This document shows, one piece after another, positions 1 through 9,304 of a stretch of DNA of 64,000 nt. How positions within the stretch are numbered: position 1 is the first letter of the stretch; every line of letters begins with the position of its first letter. A program made the position numbers and the translations under genes. The notes under the pieces are model-generated. The model was not told the origin of the DNA and did not search any database. It saw nothing but the letters and a program-made list of their open reading frames with translations. Source of the DNA: Arcobacter sp. FWKO B (GTDB lineage: Bacteria; Campylobacterota; Campylobacteria; Campylobacterales; Arcobacteraceae); assembly GCF_014844135.1 (NCBI RefSeq), contig NZ_CP041403.1, positions 806,001-870,000 on the forward strand, written 5' to 3'.

Positions 1-141
1 ATCAAATATCTTATTTTTTGTTTGAGTATATGAATAAGAAGCATATGCAGATATAATTATAGCAACTACAACAACTATATTTACAGCGATTATTGTATAT
101 ATTGTATATAAAGAGTATTTATTTTTCAATACCAAGTACAT
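1..141 (-). CDS. Membrane sensor protein, N-terminal fragment (cut by window edge)
   Basis: This open frame begins at ATG 141-139, 23 bp inside the end of the upstream binding-protein gene, and runs off the window edge. The start is supported by an AAGGA ribosome site just before it. The 47 visible residues are a short charged N-terminus followed by one long hydrophobic helix rich in Ile and Val, then polar residues, which fits a membrane anchor facing the periplasm. Tight overlap with a periplasmic sugar-type binding protein suggests a partner sensor, as in the LuxP/LuxQ or TorT/TorS pairs; that is inference, because no kinase domain is visible here. A transporter subunit is the main alternative. 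Confidence 0.55.
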   Translation of the reverse strand, partial: MYLVLKNKYSLYTIYTIIAVNIVVVVAIIISAYASYSYTQTKNKIFD

Positions 142-1078
142 TTTTCCTTATTATTGGTAACATTTCTTCAATATTTTCACTAGAGACTGCAAGAATTGGA
201 AGCTGGATATTTTTTTGTACTTCTTTTCCATTAAGATGTAAATCCATCACTTTAACTGATTCTTGACCCATTAAATAAGGTTGTTGCATAGCTGATCCTA
301 CAAGTATGCCTTTTGGAATCAAGTCCAAAAACTCTAGTTCCGCATCAAATGTAATAAGTAGTATTTCATTCTTTTTACCACTATCTTTTATAGCATCCAA
401 TGCACCTTTGTATTTGTCAGAACCTTGTAACCATATTGCTTTTAAATCTGGATAATTATTTATTAACTCTTTGGAGTATTCATAAGTCTCTTCATATGAA
501 AATGTAACTTGTTGTTTTATATCAGCACTTTTAATACCAGCTTCATCTAAAGCTTTCATAAATCCAGCAGTTCTAGCTTTGCCATTTGCTCTTTGTTGAG
601 GAATTGCAATAATACCTACTTTTCCATCTTGCAAGTTTTTATTTATCATAGCTTTAGTAAGAACTTTGCCTATATCATAAGCTCCTTCTAGGTTATTGGA
701 TGAAATATAAGATACATATTCCCCACCATCTGTTCCAATATCAGAGATGACAACAGGGATACTTGCATTTTTAGCAAGTCTTAAAATAGTAACACAAGCT
801 AATGAGTTAGTTGGCGATACTATAATCCCATCTACTTTATTTTTAAGTGCCTTTACAGTATTTTCAATCTCTGTTTTTGAATCATTATTTGAGCTATATA
901 TTGCTACTTCATACCCCAATGACTCTGCACTACTTTTAACACCACTTGACATAATCTGCCAAAATGGAATACTCATATCAGAAACTATGTAGGCAAGCTG
1001 TTTTTTATTTAAATTTTCATTTGACAATAATGCAGTCATAAGTAATAACAGACCAAACAACACTCTTAAGAACTTCAT
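119..1078 (-). CDS. Periplasmic sugar-type substrate-binding protein (Peripla_BP, TorT/LuxP-like)
   Basis: 319 residues with an N-terminal hydrophobic signal segment (about residues 3-18) and then a type I periplasmic-binding fold: the first strand reads LAYIVSDMSIPFWQ, typical of the RbsB/LuxP group, with VDGIIVSPTNS and IPVVISDIGTD following. The family binds sugars, autoinducer or small ligands and hands them to an ABC transporter or a sensor. No ABC genes are adjacent; the next gene downstream overlaps it and begins as a membrane-anchored protein, so a sensory role is more likely than uptake. The start has AAGGA before ATG. A perfect palindrome lies 38 bp upstream. The ligand cannot be told from sequence. 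Confidence 0.8.
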   Translation of the reverse strand: MKFLRVLFGLLLLMTALLSNENLNKKQLAYIVSDMSIPFWQIMSSGVKSSAESLGYEVAIYSSNNDSKTEIENTVKALKNKVDGIIVSPTNSLACVTILRLAKNASIPVVISDIGTDGGEYVSYISSNNLEGAYDIGKVLTKAMINKNLQDGKVGIIAIPQQRANGKARTAGFMKALDEAGIKSADIKQQVTFSYEETYEYSKELINNYPDLKAIWLQGSDKYKGALDAIKDSGKKNEILLITFDAELEFLDLIPKGILVGSAMQQPYLMGQESVKVMDLHLNGKEVQKNIQLPILAVSSENIEEMLPIIRKNVLGIEK

Positions 1079-1115
1079 TTCAATTCCTTAAAGTTATAAC
1101 TTTATTAAACTATTT

Positions 1116-1133
1116 TGTTACAACATTGTAACA
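1116..1133. promoter_or_regulatory. Palindrome TGTTACAA-CA-TTGTAACA, possible operator
   Basis: An 18-bp perfect inverted repeat (8-bp arms, 2-bp centre) lies 38 bp upstream of the binding-protein start codon, between it and the PAS gene. Size and symmetry suit a dimeric repressor or activator site. No regulator for it is visible in the window. Confidence 0.45.
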
Positions 1134-1195
1134 TTTTAATTCAAATAAAACCTTAAGATTTTAAAAATAAACTTTACTTATATAAATTATGTACA

Positions 1196-1666
1196 TTATT
1201 GTAACTCAACATACTCTTCAAAAGGGATATATTTCACTACTCTTATCATATCTTTATTTTTAAGTTTCATTTCATCATATTTTCTTTGCATTTTGGTTAC
1301 AGTTTCTTTTGGAACAGGTGTTCTCATAGACTTATACTCTACTAACTCATCATCTTTGTATACCCCAGAAACCTCGGCAAATACCCAGTAGTATCCACCA
1401 TCTTTTCTCATATTTTTTACATAGCCTTGCCACATTTTTCCACTTTTAAGTGTTTGCCACATATGTTCAAAAGCTGCTCTTGGCATATCTGGATGTCTTA
1501 GTATATTATGAGATTTTCCAATAAGTTCATCCACACTATACCCAGATATATCTGCAAATGTTTCATTTGCATAAGTAATAACACCTTTTAAGTCTGTTCT
1601 AGATATTATCACCTCACCTTCTGGTACAATTGTTTCTATTAAGAAGTTACTATCATTATAAGTCAT
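1196..1666 (-). CDS. PAS-domain energy-taxis signal protein (CetB/Aer N-terminal type)
   Basis: 156 residues, essentially one PAS domain. It shows the Aer-type pattern: TDLKGVITYANETFADISGY, then GKSHNILRHPDMP, KSGKMWQGYVKN and DGGYYWV. In Aer and Campylobacter CetB this fold holds FAD and reports redox or energy state to the chemotaxis machinery. There is no membrane segment or output domain, as in CetB, which works with a separate signalling partner. It lies 11 bp downstream of napD and on the same strand, so it is probably transcribed with the nap operon, linking nitrate respiration to energy taxis. FAD binding is inferred from family resemblance. Confidence 0.8.
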   Translation of the reverse strand: MTYNDSNFLIETIVPEGEVIISRTDLKGVITYANETFADISGYSVDELIGKSHNILRHPDMPRAAFEHMWQTLKSGKMWQGYVKNMRKDGGYYWVFAEVSGVYKDDELVEYKSMRTPVPKETVTKMQRKYDEMKLKNKDMIRVVKYIPFEEYVELQ

Positions 1667-1677
1667 TTTATACCCTT

Positions 1678-2052
1678 TTATCCAAGATGTTTTGCAAATT
1701 CTTCTAAATCTTTTTTCTTCAAATCTCCATTATATACAATCTGAGTTGGATCCATATTCTCATCATTTAGTACAGCTGGAACCGCATCAGCATTTTCTAA
1801 AACTTTAATATTTTCTGACAACTCATCTTCACTATAAGACATTTGCATATCAGCAGTTACTACATGTGGTAATGTTTGGATTACTTTAAGTTTAGCTAAC
1901 TCTTCTTTGACTCCATCACCTTCTATTGTAACTATAATTCTCCCCTTTTCATCATGCATATGATAATCACATAAACCACAATCTTTTAAACTTTGTACAA
2001 CTTCTTCTACATATTTTGGTGTAGTTTGAACTACTATACTTGAAATATTCAT
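1678..2052 (-). CDS. napD: NapD, maturation chaperone for periplasmic nitrate reductase
   Basis: 124 residues beginning MNISSIVVQTTP, the usual NapD opening, followed by a ferredoxin-like small domain with CGLCDYHMHDEKGRIIVTIEG. NapD is a cytoplasmic chaperone that binds the twin-arginine signal peptide of NapA and holds back export until the molybdenum cofactor is loaded. The C-terminal 40 residues extend past the E. coli length, as in other Campylobacterota. It follows napL by 11 bp as the last classical gene of the nap operon. Confidence 0.88.
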   Translation of the reverse strand: MNISSIVVQTTPKYVEEVVQSLKDCGLCDYHMHDEKGRIIVTIEGDGVKEELAKLKVIQTLPHVVTADMQMSYSEDELSENIKVLENADAVPAVLNDENMDPTQIVYNGDLKKKDLEEFAKHLG

Positions 2053-2063
2053 CTTTATATCCT

Positions 2064-3011
2064 TTATTTTAATTTATAATAATTAATCTGTTTACTATCA
2101 CTACTTACTAATATTTCATTTTCGTTAATAAATAAAATATTTGTTATAGTTGCTCTAGCACCAGTAAGTGAATAAAGTCTATTTTTTGAATCAACTTCAT
2201 AAACTAACACATCATTTTCTATATTATAAGCAACAGCTACTAGTTTTGCACTAGGACTTAATGCACAACTATAAAGTAAAAAATCAAATTGTAAGTAGTA
2301 AGAACTATACGGCTTATATACTACTGCTCTTCTATCTTGACCAGCTGTTAAAATAACCCCTTGCTTATAATCTAACTGATATACCCTATCAACATTTTGT
2401 CCATCATAAGACTCTAGTACCCTACTACTTTTTGTATTTACTTTTCTTACTATTCCACTCTCATCGCTACTTACAAATGTAAGTTTGTCTTCACTTAATT
2501 TAAAATCAGAAAACGATGAAGTACTAAGCTGTGTTGTATATATAGCTTTTTTATTTTTCCAATCATATAAAATATGGTCATTTGTTAAAAGAGCTATTAA
2601 AATGTGAGAATTATCTACAAACTTTGCTTTTCTCATAAAATATTTACTTTGAATATTTATGATTTGACTAAGTTTTTCATCTGTATATATCCATAAATTT
2701 CTATATCCAGATTCACCCTCACTAACAAACATAACCATACCATCTAATACATCAACAGAATATATTTTTGCATTTATATCTTGCCCCATAAAGTCTTTGA
2801 TTTTTGGTATTTCAATATGCTTAATCATCTCATTTGTATTGATATTATAAATATCTACTTTACTAACATCAGTAGCAATATATAGTAGCTCACCATCTAA
2901 AACTATATCTTGAACATCACCACTTGCAATATATGTTTGTGTAGGTAACACCTCTTTTTGTGCAAATAAACAAACACTTAATGCAATGATTAGAACAATT
3001 ATTTTTTTCAT
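2064..3011 (-). CDS. napL: NapL, periplasmic WD40-like nitrate reductase accessory protein
   Basis: 315 residues with a signal peptide (MKKIIVLIIALSVCLFA) and repeated beta-propeller-like blades, for example IVLDGELLYIATD, VDVLDGMVMFVSEG and LSEDKLTFVSSDES. NapL is found in the nap operons of Campylobacter, Helicobacteraceae and Wolinella, between napF and napD as here. It is thought to help NapA maturation, but its exact role is unsettled. Its ATG overlaps the stop of the preceding small gene (ATGA), so the two are translationally coupled. Confidence 0.85.
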   Translation of the reverse strand: MKKIIVLIIALSVCLFAQKEVLPTQTYIASGDVQDIVLDGELLYIATDVSKVDIYNINTNEMIKHIEIPKIKDFMGQDINAKIYSVDVLDGMVMFVSEGESGYRNLWIYTDEKLSQIINIQSKYFMRKAKFVDNSHILIALLTNDHILYDWKNKKAIYTTQLSTSSFSDFKLSEDKLTFVSSDESGIVRKVNTKSSRVLESYDGQNVDRVYQLDYKQGVILTAGQDRRAVVYKPYSSYYLQFDFLLYSCALSPSAKLVAVAYNIENDVLVYEVDSKNRLYSLTGARATITNILFINENEILVSSDSKQINYYKLK

Positions 3012-3277
3012 GACTGTGCCATTTCATTCAATGACTTTTCCATCTCTTTTATACCAGATTCTACTTCATAGAAATGTCTTGGTGTTACATCTGGATCTTT
3101 TGACCATTTTACATTGATTGCTTGGTTATGTTTTTCACCTAATTTTGTAATTGCAAATGAAAACTCATTTACATTATCACAAATATACCCTTCTTTATCT
3201 GATGTATCTATGACTCTTATTAGCCAGCCATCATCTTCATTTAATTCTATATGTGCAAGTATTTCAGTATTTTCCAT
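3008..3277 (-). CDS. Small acidic protein of the nap operon, unknown function
   Basis: 89 residues counted from ATG 3277-3275, chosen because AGGAGGG sits 6 bases before it; an in-frame ATG further upstream has no such site. The protein is soluble and acidic, with no signal peptide, cysteine pair or membrane segment, and contains GWLIRVIDTSDKEGYICDNVNEF and a C-terminal helix. It lies between napF and napL and its stop overlaps the napL start, so expression with nap is near certain. I do not recognise the family. A cytoplasmic accessory role in Nap assembly is a guess from position. Confidence 0.75.
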   Translation of the reverse strand: MENTEILAHIELNEDDGWLIRVIDTSDKEGYICDNVNEFSFAITKLGEKHNQAINVKWSKDPDVTPRHFYEVESGIKEMEKSLNEMAQS

Positions 3278-3321
3278 TTCTTTCCCTCCTAAATTCATAA
3301 GTCATAATTTGTGGCTACTTT

Positions 3322-3361
3322 GGAACTTAAGACAAACCCAGATGATAAAATCTGAAGTTCC
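3322..3361. repeat. Dispersed GGAAC/GTTCC hairpin repeat, copy 1
   Basis: Bounded by GGAAC and GTTCC, with internal AAGACAA and the short stem CCAGAT/ATCTG. It occupies the gap between napF and the small nap gene, inside the operon, and could act as an mRNA processing or attenuation hairpin. Related copies occur at 9192, 22429, 26271, 34806, 35168, 35235, 47625 and 50082. Confidence 0.7.
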
Positions 3362-3380
3362 ATAATCTATCCACTAACAA

Positions 3381-3881
3381 CTAATCTCCACCAACTATAA
3401 TAGCATTTGTTGGACAAACTTTTACACAAAAACCACAATTTGTGCAAAGTTGACTATTTATTTCAGGTCTAAACATACCTAAAAATTTAATAGCATTCTC
3501 TAAACATGGGTCTTTACATGAAAAGCACATTGTTTGGTTCCAACTAATACATTTTAGTATATCTATTGTAAATTTCACATCAACCTTTTTCTTACTATCA
3601 AGTTTTAGAACACCTTTTGGGCAAGCTTTTGCACACTCATCACAATAAGTACACCCACTAACTGTAAAATCCAAATATGGAGTTTTATCATCACCAAAAA
3701 GAATTATATGTTCTTGACAAAAAGAGGCACACACTCCATCACAACTTGCACACTCTTTGTAAAAATCATCTTTATTTTCAAAATAAGGCGGTCTTACCAC
3801 TACCTTTTTGATCTCTTTTTTTTCTCTTCCTAAGGAAGCAAGAGAGCTAAAAAGCTCTCTTCTACTATTATTAGTATGCAA
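3381..3881 (-). CDS. napF: NapF, ferredoxin-type protein
   Basis: 166 residues with cysteine clusters for several [4Fe-4S] centres: CASCDGVCASFC, CTYCDECAKACP, CISWNQTMCFSCKDPC and CTNCGFCVKVCP. NapF is a cytoplasmic iron-sulfur protein that interacts with NapA before export. The N-terminus reads NNSRRELFSSL, which resembles a twin-arginine motif but is also normal for NapF, which stays inside the cell. The gene overlaps the end of napB by 11 bp. Confidence 0.87.
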   Translation of the reverse strand: MHTNNSRRELFSSLASLGREKKEIKKVVVRPPYFENKDDFYKECASCDGVCASFCQEHIILFGDDKTPYLDFTVSGCTYCDECAKACPKGVLKLDSKKKVDVKFTIDILKCISWNQTMCFSCKDPCLENAIKFLGMFRPEINSQLCTNCGFCVKVCPTNAIIVGGD

Positions 3882-4518
3882 CGGTATTTAAACCTTCCAA
3901 TAATCTATCACCAGTCCAGTTAGATTTTGCAGTACCATCTTTGTCTATGAAATCAGGTTCAAAAACATTAAGAGGTGCATCACCTTGGCTTTGTGGTGCA
4001 TGGCAAGCTGCACAGTTAAATCTAGCTGATGCTAAATCATCAAGCTTTTTAATAGAAACTTCATTTTTCATATTGTCAGCAACTTTTTTAAACTCACCAT
4101 TTACTAGCTGATGTCTAGGTCTAAAATCCATAAAATGTGAATCAGGAATTGGAGTAGCTCCCATAGACTCTGCAACAGCAGGAATATGACAACTAATACA
4201 TTGATTGTTATCTCTTGTAATTTCCATCATACCTTCCACATCATGTGGTATCATAGGTGGAGCATCTTGGTATGCTCTTTTAATTTTATTACCACTTCCA
4301 GGAACATCAGTTCTATAGTTAGTTTTATTTGAAACTGTTTTAGTTTCATCATAAACACTAGTATTTCTTAAACCTATATCTTCAGCTGCATATTTTGGTT
4401 TTACAGACTCAGCTACTTTTGATTTGTTTGTTGTATCTGCTGCATTTGAATATACTGCCACCAACATACCGACTACAGCTACACTTAGTCCTAGCTTTAA
4501 TGTTCTAAGCTTTAACAT
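3871..4518 (-). CDS. napB: NapB, dihaem cytochrome c subunit of periplasmic nitrate reductase
   Basis: 215 residues from ATG 4518, preferred over an in-frame ATG 15 bases upstream because AGGAG precedes it. It has a cleavable signal (LGLSVAVVGMLVAVYSNAA) and two haem sites, CISCH at about residue 107 and CAACH at about 169. NapB passes electrons from the NapGH quinol system to the NapA active site in the periplasm. It overlaps napH by 14 bp. Confidence 0.92.
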   Translation of the reverse strand: MLKLRTLKLGLSVAVVGMLVAVYSNAADTTNKSKVAESVKPKYAAEDIGLRNTSVYDETKTVSNKTNYRTDVPGSGNKIKRAYQDAPPMIPHDVEGMMEITRDNNQCISCHIPAVAESMGATPIPDSHFMDFRPRHQLVNGEFKKVADNMKNEVSIKKLDDLASARFNCAACHAPQSQGDAPLNVFEPDFIDKDGTAKSNWTGDRLLEGLNTVAY

Positions 4519-5335
4519 TTTTATTCTCCTCATAAAATCTTTTTAATGAAAAATTAAGAGCATCATCATCACATACTTCAACACATCTACCACAGTTTGT
4601 ACATTCGCCACTAAGTATTTGCTCACTTGATTTTCCAACCATAAATAATACTTGACTCTCTGGACACACTTCTTTACATTTCATGCAAAGGGTACACTTA
4701 TCTTCTTTATGATCTACTCTTATTAAACTATACTTGCCAACTAGTGAATAAAATCCACCCAAAGGACAAATATGACCACACCAACCATTTTTTAGAACGA
4801 ACAAATCAAATAAGAAAATTACAAGCATTGCTGCCCATCCAAAACCTAATCCAAAGATTATACCTCTATGAACCATACCAATTGGAGAAATAAACTCAAA
4901 CGCTGTAATTCCAAGCAAAAATGATATCACTAAAGTAAGCCCCAATACCCAATATCTTATATCTCTAGTAGCTGGCTGTCTTTTTTGGATTTTGTTAAGT
5001 CCAGTTTTTCTTCTAATATAATTACTCAAATCTGTAATCATATTAACTGGACAAACCCATGAACAAAAAACTCTACCACCAACAAGAAAATAAAAAGAGA
5101 GTATAATCAAAGCACCAATAATAATATCAATCGCTATAATTGCCCCAGCAGCTAACATTTGTAAAACTGCAAGTGGATCAGACAAAGGAACAACACCAAG
5201 TACTAATGATGAGCTTAGGTTTCCTACTAATATATTCCAACCCCAAATATTTGCACTTAGATACAAAAACAATATAGAAACTTGTGTAATTCTTCTTAAA
5301 AAGAGGAATCGATGCTTATATAAAAAATTAGTCAT
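4505..5335 (-). CDS. napH: NapH, membrane quinol-oxidising iron-sulfur protein
   Basis: 276 residues with about four membrane helices, two cytoplasmic CX3CP motifs (FCSWVCPVNM and WCGHICPLGG), and a C-terminal pair of [4Fe-4S] motifs (CTLCMKCKEVCP and CTNCGRCVEVC). NapH and NapG form the menaquinol dehydrogenase that feeds NapB when NapC is absent. No napC is present in this operon, which fits the Campylobacterota arrangement. The start overlaps the end of napG. Confidence 0.92.
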   Translation of the reverse strand: MTNFLYKHRFLFLRRITQVSILFLYLSANIWGWNILVGNLSSSLVLGVVPLSDPLAVLQMLAAGAIIAIDIIIGALIILSFYFLVGGRVFCSWVCPVNMITDLSNYIRRKTGLNKIQKRQPATRDIRYWVLGLTLVISFLLGITAFEFISPIGMVHRGIIFGLGFGWAAMLVIFLFDLFVLKNGWCGHICPLGGFYSLVGKYSLIRVDHKEDKCTLCMKCKEVCPESQVLFMVGKSSEQILSGECTNCGRCVEVCDDDALNFSLKRFYEENKNVKA

Positions 5336-6119
5336 CTAACAATCCTCCCATATCATTAAGTGAATCCACAGCCTTTTGTTTACTTATTTCAGTTTTTGTT
5401 GTTTGGCTTGTTGCACTTTCTAGCCTTGCTTCATCACCTTTATCCCAACCTTTGATATAATAATCACCAGCACGACCTAAAACAGTTTCTCTAGGGAGCA
5501 CAGTAATAGATGCTTTTTCTGTAACACAAGCTTTTTCACAAAGCCCACATCCAGTACAAATATCATAGTTAACAACAGGTTTTAAAAATGCATGTTTACC
5601 TGTTCTTTCGTTTTTACTATACTCTACAAATATAGCCTCTCCCAAAAGTGGACAAGCTCTATAGCAAGCATCACACTGTATGCCCCAAAAGGCAATACAA
5701 TTTAAACTATCAACTACTGCCACACCCATTTGTGCTTTGTTTATATCGAGTTTTCCATCAGTACTTACAAGATTTTCATCTAAAGCTTTTGTTGGACATA
5801 CTGGCACACAAGGAATGTCTGGACACATATAACAAGGTATATCTCTTGCTATAAAATATGGAGTTCCTAATGGACGGTTATCTCCAGGTTTTGCTAACTT
5901 TAGAGTATCAAAAGGACACGCTAAAACACACATTCCACACTTTATACAAGTTTTTAAAAAGTCATCCTCACTTATTGCTCCAGGAGGGCGAAGCAGTAAT
6001 GAGTTTGCTGTTGCTTCATCTACATAAGCACTCCACACAAGCCCACCTAAAGCTGCAAGTCCTGCCCCTCTAGTGATATTTAGTAAGAATTCTCTTCTTG
6101 AATTGTTTTGCTCATTCAT
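5328..6119 (-). CDS. napG: NapG, periplasmic ferredoxin of nitrate reductase
   Basis: 263 residues from ATG 6119; a longer frame would need TTG at 6170 and places the Tat motif too deep. The N-terminus SRREFLLNITRGAG is a twin-arginine signal, so NapG is exported folded. Four [4Fe-4S] motifs follow: CIKCGMCVLACP, CYMCPDIPCVPVCP, CDACYRACP and CTGCGLCEKACV. It moves electrons between NapH and NapB. It sits directly after napA, as usual for this phylum. Confidence 0.92.
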   Translation of the reverse strand: MNEQNNSRREFLLNITRGAGLAALGGLVWSAYVDEATANSLLLRPPGAISEDDFLKTCIKCGMCVLACPFDTLKLAKPGDNRPLGTPYFIARDIPCYMCPDIPCVPVCPTKALDENLVSTDGKLDINKAQMGVAVVDSLNCIAFWGIQCDACYRACPLLGEAIFVEYSKNERTGKHAFLKPVVNYDICTGCGLCEKACVTEKASITVLPRETVLGRAGDYYIKGWDKGDEARLESATSQTTKTEISKQKAVDSLNDMGGLLDD

Positions 6120-6184
6120 ATTATCTTCTTTTTTGTTTCCCAAGCTCTCTTTTGGATTAATATTGCTCAAGACAAGATACCCAA

Positions 6185-8995
6185 TTAAGCTTTATATACT
6201 TTAACTGCACATTTTTTAAAGTCAGTTTGGAAAGATAATGGGCAAGTTGCATCAAGACAAACTTTATTGATGAAAACTTTTTCATCAAACCAAGGCACAT
6301 ATACAAGACCTCTTGGTGGTCTATTTCTACCTCTTGTTTCAACTCTTGCTTTAACTTTTCCTCTTCTACTTTCTACCCAACAATGTTCACCTTGTTTTAC
6401 ACCAAATTTTTCTGCATCTTGTGGGTGCATATAACATAGTGCTTCTGGAACTGCACGATAAAGTTCAGGAACCCTCATAGTCATTGTACCACTATGCCAG
6501 TGTTCTAAAACCCTACCAGTACTTAACCAAACTGGGAAATCCTTATCTGGAGTTTCTGGATAATCCATATATGGTCTAGCAAATATTTTTGCTTTATTTT
6601 TAAGTGATTTAGGATCTTTTTCTGTTACACCTTTTAAATCACCAAATGGTAATGCTTTTGCAAGTTCACCATAATATGCAAATTCTGTGTGTCCTGTTTC
6701 TGCTCCATATTTTTTTGCATATGGGTCATATTTTGTATTAAATCTCCATTGTGTCTCTTTACCATCAACAACTGGCCATTTAAGTCCTCTAACTTTGTGG
6801 TAAGTGTCAAAGTCTGCAAGGTCATGAGCGTGTCCTCTTCCAAAGTATGCATACTCTTCAAATAGATATTTTTGAATAAAGAAACCATAACCTTTAAATA
6901 CTTGTCCATCACTTCCAATAACATTTCTGCTATCTCCGTAACCTTCAGAGTTATCATACCCTTTTTGAATAGGATCATTTTGATCTAACTTATAACTTCT
7001 AGCTTTTTTATTAGCAAAAAGGATGTCAAACATTGTTGTTTTTTCATTATATCCCATAGCTTTTGCTTTTTCAATAACACTTGGAAGTTTTGTTCCATCT
7101 CTAAGTGTCCATTCACCCCATAAATCACCAACAGTAAATCTTTTTGATAACTCTAGCCATTGCCATGTATCACTCATCGCATCACCTACAGGAACAACTT
7201 GTTGTCTCCATAGTTGCGTTCTTCTTTCAGCATTACCATATCCACCCCATTTTTCATAAATCATAGCTGATGGTAAGATAAGGTCAGATACTTTTGCACT
7301 AATTCCAGGATATCCATCTGATGTAACTATAAAGTTATCCATCTCTCTAGCTGCTTTTATCCAGTGAGTTGCACTTGCAGTATCTTGGTATGGGTTACAT
7401 ACATTTACCCAAGCAAATTTCATAAATCCATCTTCGATATCTCTGTGGATTTTCATGATATGTTGATTTCCAATAGGATTTAATGTTCCTTCTGGTACAC
7501 CCCAAACATCTTCAGTAATTTTTCTATGTTTTGGATTTTCACTCATCATATCTGCTGGAAGTCTATGTGTAAATGTGCCAACCTCTCTAGCTGTTCCACA
7601 AGCACTTGGTTGCCCTGTAAGAGAAAATGCTCCACTTCCTGGAACTGATTGTTTGTTTAATAAAAAGTGAACATTATATGATAAAGTATTACACCATGTT
7701 CCTCTTGTATGTTGGTTCATACCCATTGTCCAGAAACTTACTACTTTTCTACCTTTTTCGATATAAAGATTTGCTAACGCTTTTAATTTACCTTTAAATT
7801 GTTCCAAATCTTCATCTGGATCACCTTTAGATATTTTTGCAACATAGTCAAGTGTATAAGGAGCAAGAAATTTTTTATACTCTTCAAAAGAGATTTCCCA
7901 GTGTCTAAGACCTGCTGGAGTATGCTCCATAGTGTCACCTGCTTTATAACCAAACGGCTCAAGAGCTGGACCTTCTGTAGCTGAAACAGTAGTTTTCATC
8001 TCTTTGCTTACTGTTTGCATCTCTAAGGCACTATATTTGCCCTCTTTGATAGACTTATCAGTTGATCTTCTCATACCATAACCAATATTTACAGGTTGTG
8101 AACAAAATACTATATGTTTATTTACAAAGTCCCAATCTATTGCTTCTGGATGATTATAAACTATCTCATGAGCTATATAATTCCATAATGCAATATCTGT
8201 ATTTGGTGTAAAAATAATTTCAATATCCGCAATATCACTAGTTCTGTGTGTATAAGTTTGAATACTTACAATTTTTACACGATCTGGATCACTTAACTTT
8301 CTATCTGTTACCCTTGACCATAAAATCGGGTGCATTTCTGCCATATTTGAACCCCAAGCTACAACTGTATCTGTAAGCTCAATATCATCATAACATCCTG
8401 CTGGCTCATCTATACCAAATGTTTGGTAAAAACCAACAACGGCACTTGCCATACAGTGTCTTGCATTTGGATCAATTGCGTTTGATCTAAATCCACCTTT
8501 CATCATTTTTAATGCTGCATAACCTTCCATAATAGTATATTGCCCAGAAGCAAATACACCAACACCTTCAGGTCCGCTATGTTTAAGTGCAATTTTGATA
8601 TGTTTTTCCATCTCATCAAATGCTCTTTTCCAAGATACTGGAGCAAACTTACCATTTTTATCAAACTCACCTTTGTTATTTACTCTTAGAAGTGGTGTTT
8701 TTAATCTATCAGCACCATACATAATTTTTGCATTAAAATAACCCTTAATACAGTTAAGCCCTCTATTTACTGGAGCTGCTGGGTCACCTTTTACAGCAAC
8801 TATCTTACCATCTTTTGTAGCAAGCATGATCCCACACCCTGTACCACAAAATCTACAAGCTGCCTTATCCCATCTCCATCCAGCCTCTGCTGCACTAGCC
8901 TGAGCACTTAAACTGCTAGGAACTGTCATACCTACAGCTGCTGCTGCACTAGCGGCTGCTGAACTTTTCAAAAAATCTCTACGATTTAAAGACAT
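6185..8995 (-). CDS. napA: NapA, catalytic subunit of periplasmic nitrate reductase
   Basis: 936 residues, the long Campylobacterota form. It has a twin-arginine signal (NRRDFLK), then the [4Fe-4S] cysteines 47, 50, 54 and 82 (CRFCGTGC and GLNCIKG) and the molybdenum ligand Cys181 in ARHCMAS. It contains the bis-MGD-binding domains of the DMSO-reductase family and reduces nitrate to nitrite in the periplasm. AAGGAG precedes the ATG. The promoter region carries a TTGAC-N4-GTCAA box at 9088, so expression under low oxygen or nitrate is expected. First gene of the operon running to about 1196. Confidence 0.97.
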   Translation of the reverse strand: MSLNRRDFLKSSAAASAAAAVGMTVPSSLSAQASAAEAGWRWDKAACRFCGTGCGIMLATKDGKIVAVKGDPAAPVNRGLNCIKGYFNAKIMYGADRLKTPLLRVNNKGEFDKNGKFAPVSWKRAFDEMEKHIKIALKHSGPEGVGVFASGQYTIMEGYAALKMMKGGFRSNAIDPNARHCMASAVVGFYQTFGIDEPAGCYDDIELTDTVVAWGSNMAEMHPILWSRVTDRKLSDPDRVKIVSIQTYTHRTSDIADIEIIFTPNTDIALWNYIAHEIVYNHPEAIDWDFVNKHIVFCSQPVNIGYGMRRSTDKSIKEGKYSALEMQTVSKEMKTTVSATEGPALEPFGYKAGDTMEHTPAGLRHWEISFEEYKKFLAPYTLDYVAKISKGDPDEDLEQFKGKLKALANLYIEKGRKVVSFWTMGMNQHTRGTWCNTLSYNVHFLLNKQSVPGSGAFSLTGQPSACGTAREVGTFTHRLPADMMSENPKHRKITEDVWGVPEGTLNPIGNQHIMKIHRDIEDGFMKFAWVNVCNPYQDTASATHWIKAAREMDNFIVTSDGYPGISAKVSDLILPSAMIYEKWGGYGNAERRTQLWRQQVVPVGDAMSDTWQWLELSKRFTVGDLWGEWTLRDGTKLPSVIEKAKAMGYNEKTTMFDILFANKKARSYKLDQNDPIQKGYDNSEGYGDSRNVIGSDGQVFKGYGFFIQKYLFEEYAYFGRGHAHDLADFDTYHKVRGLKWPVVDGKETQWRFNTKYDPYAKKYGAETGHTEFAYYGELAKALPFGDLKGVTEKDPKSLKNKAKIFARPYMDYPETPDKDFPVWLSTGRVLEHWHSGTMTMRVPELYRAVPEALCYMHPQDAEKFGVKQGEHCWVESRRGKVKARVETRGRNRPPRGLVYVPWFDEKVFINKVCLDATCPLSFQTDFKKCAVKVYKA

Positions 8996-9087
8996 AGTTA
9001 TTCTCCTTTTTTATCGATTCATAATCAAAGAGTGAAAGTTTCTTAGATTAATTAAGTAATTGTATCTATAAGGGTAGATATAAGTCT

Positions 9088-9101
9088 TTGACCTGAGTCA
9101 A
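9088..9101 (-). promoter_or_regulatory. Fnr-type box upstream of napA
   Basis: TTGACCTGAGTCAA, a dyad matching the Crp/Fnr-family consensus. With its centre at -41.5, the start point is near 9053 and a -10 hexamer TACAAT falls at 9064-9059, close to the expected place. It probably drives the nap operon. Confidence 0.72.
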
Positions 9102-9191
9102 GAAAAATAAATTTAGGTGTTGTAGGTAATAGATAGCATCTAGTAATTTTAATCATTATGAGATTCGGAAATGACTTCATAATAACATCAA

Positions 9192-9243
9192 AAGCCCATA
9201 TTTAGGGCTTATCTTAAAGATTACCAGATGAATATGGTGTTCC
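9192..9243. repeat. Dispersed hairpin repeat, copy 2 (degenerate)
   Basis: Two small stems (AAGCCC/GGGCTT and ACCAGAT/ATGGT) with a terminal GTTCC, in the 309-bp gap between napA and the sensor gene. Apart from this repeat and the napA promoter, nothing else is visible in that gap. Confidence 0.6.
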
Positions 9244-9304
9244 AAATAAGTAATTTAATGGTACTAATCATGATGACTTTTGGTCATTTCACACCTGAGT
9301 CTTA

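Noticed and set aside
6634-6978. Minus-strand frame of 114 codons inside napA
   Set aside because: It is an out-of-frame shadow of napA with repetitive low-complexity residues.
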